DNA of 6,664 bases from UBA6772 sp963933205. GTDB lineage: Bacteria; Bacteroidota; Bacteroidia; Flavobacteriales; UBA7430. Positions within the stretch are counted from its first letter, which is position 1, and each line of letters starts with the position of its first letter. Below the pieces are notes generated by a model. It ran no database searches. It saw only the letters and a list, made by a program, of their open reading frames with translations, and had not been told where the DNA came from. This document shows positions 5,410-6,664 of the stretch, in pieces. The stretch covers positions 1 to 6,664 of the forward strand of contig CAWVTK010000109.1 of the NCBI GenBank assembly GCA_963933205.1, written 5' to 3'. The position numbers were made by a program, and so were the translations under genes.

Positions 5410-6012
5410 ATGAAACATACACTACTTTACCTCCTAATTTTCCCATTATTTCTAAGCGCCCAAAACCACGAAACCATAGAAATTGGCTCGCAAGCTCCGA
5501 TGATGGATGTAAAAATGCGCGCTACAGATGGTTTGGATTATAGCCTTTCCGATGTAAAAAACGAAAACGGTACTCTGGTTGTTTTTTCTTGCAATACGTG
5601 TCCATTTGTAGTTATGTGGGAAGATCGTTACGTTATGCTTGAGGAAATTTGTGAGCAAAATAATGTGGGCATGATTTACGTAAACTCAAACGAGAATAAA
5701 AGAGACCAAGATGATTCTTACGAAGCAATGGTACAACATAGTTTAAAAAACGATTATTCTTTTCCGTATGTAGTAGATGCTAAAAGTGCTTTGGCCAATG
5801 CATTTAATGCCAAAACAACCCCTCATGTATTTTTGTTTAATCAAGAGGATGCGCTTGTTTACAAAGGAGCTATAGACGATAATTATGAATCTAAAAACGA
5901 GGTTAAATCCTTCTTTGTTAAAGAGGCTATAGATCAGTTGGTTTCAAAAACAAGCATTGCTACAAAAGAAACAAAGCCCGTAGGCTGTAGTATAAAAAGA
6001 GTTCGAAACTAA
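5410..6012 (+). CDS. Exported thioredoxin-fold (redoxin/AhpC-TSA-like) protein with CxxC
   Basis: This 200-residue protein has a signal peptide (MKHTLLYLLIFPLFLSA, cleavage probably A17/Q18), so it should act in the periplasm. The redoxin-type fold spans about residues 24-175: the entry segment IGSQAPMMDVKM (25-36), LVVFSCNTCPFVV (56-68) with the redox pair C61-x-x-C64, a strand MIYVNSNE (88-95) and the cis-proline loop KTTPHVFLF with P138. The CNTCP motif and the loop after it resemble Bacteroidota thioredoxin-family proteins more than true peroxiredoxins, which use a lone peroxidatic cysteine. The C-terminus carries a third cysteine in VGCSIKR (191-197), a tail motif I recall from this subgroup. 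The likely role is thiol-disulfide exchange on exported proteins; the partner is unknown. The start is fixed by the signal peptide. It stands alone, with its own promoter box 23 bases upstream and a strong terminator 133 bases after its stop. Confidence 0.9.
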   Translation: MKHTLLYLLIFPLFLSAQNHETIEIGSQAPMMDVKMRATDGLDYSLSDVKNENGTLVVFSCNTCPFVVMWEDRYVMLEEICEQNNVGMIYVNSNENKRDQDDSYEAMVQHSLKNDYSFPYVVDAKSALANAFNAKTTPHVFLFNQEDALVYKGAIDDNYESKNEVKSFFVKEAIDQLVSKTSIATKETKPVGCSIKRVRN

Positions 6013-6144
6013 GTACAGCTCCGAACCATTTAAGCTTGAATTTTAACAAAATGCACTTCAATTTAAGTTTTGTAACATACTTATATTTAGCACGCTAATA
6101 GCCAAACGATTAAAACAGTCTTTGGTAAAAGGGTCTAAATATCA

Positions 6145-6184
6145 AACAAAAAAACCTCTTGAGAAATCAAGAGGTTTTTTTGTT
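6145..6184. terminator. Strong bidirectional intrinsic terminator
   Basis: An 18-bp perfect stem (6145-6162 with 6167-6184) closes on a GAAA tetraloop. Its core is CCTCTTGA-GAAA-TCAAGAGG, flanked by seven A on the left and seven T on the right. Each strand therefore reads a G+C-containing hairpin followed by a U-run. It ends the thioredoxin-fold transcript on the plus strand. On the minus strand it lies 15 bases past the stop codon of the gene remnant at 6200-6361, the usual position for the terminator of a real gene. Confidence 0.93.
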
Positions 6185-6199
6185 GCAAATTGTGACGTC

Positions 6200-6361
6200 C
6201 TAAAACCCTATTTGATGCAATTGCACTACAAGTGCATTGTAAGATTTGAGTAGTTGCTGTATGAATCCCATTTGTAAATGGTCTATTTCATTTCTACTCA
6301 ACTCGAATAGAAACCTACCCTGAGAAAGAACTTGTTTAGTAGAAAAGAAGCTTAATGCCTT
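6200..6361 (-). pseudogene. C-terminal remnant of an unidentified minus-strand gene
   Basis: The minus strand is open for 53 codons between an in-frame TAG (6362-6364) and a TAG stop (6200-6202). There is no usable start: the only in-frame ATG is residue 31. The translation looks like real protein, with KALSFFSTKQVLSQGRFLFE followed by LSRNEIDHLQ and MGFIQQLLKSYNALVVQLHQ, ending IGF; it is amphipathic and probably helical. The strong terminator begins 15 bases past the stop, as for a genuine gene end. Upstream of the in-frame stop the sequence turns abruptly into A+T-rich non-coding DNA, so the 5' part seems lost. I do not recognise the family. Small inverted repeats within it (TGCACT/AGTGCA at 6222-6236 and TTGAGTAG/CTACTCAA at 6246-6301) may be fortuitous or show a structured RNA instead. 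Confidence 0.35.
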
Positions 6362-6403
6362 CTAGTTAATGGTTATATATTATTTATTATTAATATATAT
6401 ATG

Positions 6404-6411
6404 TATATTTG
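6404..6411 (+). promoter_or_regulatory. Possible -7 box in the A+T-rich tract
   Basis: TATATTTG matches TAnnTTTG, with TTTA (6383-6386) 17 bases upstream as a poor -33 element. It would start a transcript near 6418, about 165 bases before the ORF at 6583. The tract is nearly all A and T, so a chance match is likely. Confidence 0.25.
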
Positions 6412-6582
6412 ATAAATAAAGCGAATTACCGAAAAGCTGTTAGAGTAGGTATTAATTTATAGGCTGAGAAAAAAATAGGCCTTAGAAATGTATAATTGTA
6501 TGTTTAATATTGTAGGAAGCTGAAAATAGAGTAATCTAATTAAAAGGATAAAAGAGTACGCAACAATCAAAATTATTGAAGG

Positions 6583-6654
6583 ATGAAAAATTTACTTTTT
6601 GTTGCAGTAATAGCTGGAACAAGTTTAACCTTATTCTCTTTCAAATGCACTTAG
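6583..6654 (+). CDS. 23-residue signal-peptide-like ORF, possibly the frameshifted start of a longer gene
   Basis: ATG at 6583 opens 23 codons ending in TAG at 6652-6654. The product (MKNLLFVAVIAGTSLTLFSF then KCT) has a basic start and a long hydrophobic core, the shape of an export signal, yet it stops before any mature domain. The cysteine at 22 follows lysine, so it is not a proper lipobox. Another reading frame stays open from an ATG at 6645 (MHLGIA...) to the window edge. One missing base near 6637-6644 would join the signal sequence to that frame. It may be a true mini-protein, a gene broken by a frameshift or a sequencing error. The GAAGG before the ATG is too close to act as a normal ribosome binding site. 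Confidence 0.4.
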   Translation: MKNLLFVAVIAGTSLTLFSFKCT

Positions 6655-6664
6655 GAATTGCTTT

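Larger units (their letters stand above)
6013..6582. other. Intergenic region with terminator, gene remnant and A+T-rich tract
   Basis: This 570-base stretch has no intact gene. It contains a TTAGC-AC-GCTAA near-palindrome at 6087-6098, the strong terminator (6145-6184), a minus-strand 53-codon open stretch that looks like a gene's 3' end (6200-6361), and an almost pure A+T tract (about 6373-6420) with TATATTTG at 6404-6411, a plus-strand -7 box candidate. From 6420 to 6582 I see nothing that I can support. Confidence 0.7.

Noticed and set aside
6373..6420. A+T-rich tract as a replication origin or DNA-unwinding element
   Set aside because: There are no DnaA-box-like repeats and no replication gene nearby; A+T-rich spacers are common in this genome type.
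1..6664. CRISPR arrays, tRNA genes, transposase genes or defence-system genes
   Set aside because: No regularly spaced repeats, cloverleaf patterns, transposase motifs or nuclease/ATPase defence cassettes were seen. The single exonuclease has the features of an ordinary DnaQ-family enzyme.

Overview
The window reads as a chromosomal segment from a marine-type member of the Bacteroidota, probably order Flavobacteriales. The evidence is the low G+C content, the absence of clear Shine-Dalgarno sequences, promoter boxes of the Bacteroidota type (TTTG ... TAnnTTTG), a secreted protein ending in a type IX secretion (T9SS) type A sorting domain, and a leftmost protein carrying an 'LPxGWSMFGY' domain that I associate with marine Flavobacteriales. 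No ribosomal RNA, tRNA, CRISPR array, insertion sequence or phage gene was seen.

Layout from left to right. (1) Positions 1-492, minus strand: the N-terminal 164 residues of a secreted protein that runs off the left edge. (2) 493-1024: a 532-base A+T-rich spacer that holds two good promoter matches facing each other, and possibly a short leader ORF. (3) 1025-2227, plus strand: a secreted YHYH-domain protein with a T9SS sorting tail. (4) 2317-2886, minus strand: a DnaQ-type DEDDh 3'-5' exonuclease, convergent with gene 3 across a weak A+T-rich hairpin. (5) 3133-3876, minus strand: a protein with two N-terminal membrane segments and a PH/GRAM-like domain. (6) 4036-4929, minus strand: a multi-pass membrane protein of unknown function, possibly preceded 9 bases upstream by a 28-residue ORF. 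(7) 4930-5409: a divergent spacer with several inverted repeats. (8) 5410-6012, plus strand: an exported thioredoxin-fold protein with a CxxC motif. (9) 6145-6184: a perfect 18-bp-stem bidirectional terminator. On its far side lies the C-terminal remnant of a minus-strand gene (6200-6361). (10) 6362-6582: A+T-rich sequence, then a 23-codon signal-peptide-like ORF (6583-6654) that may be the frameshifted start of a gene beyond the right edge.

The genes do not form an obvious pathway. They look like separately transcribed housekeeping and envelope functions: two exported proteins of unknown role, an exonuclease, two membrane proteins and an exported thiol-disulfide protein. I do not see a convincing new multi-gene system. 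The points most worth checking are the tiny ORF in front of the membrane protein gene, the gene remnant behind the strong terminator, and the paired facing promoters.
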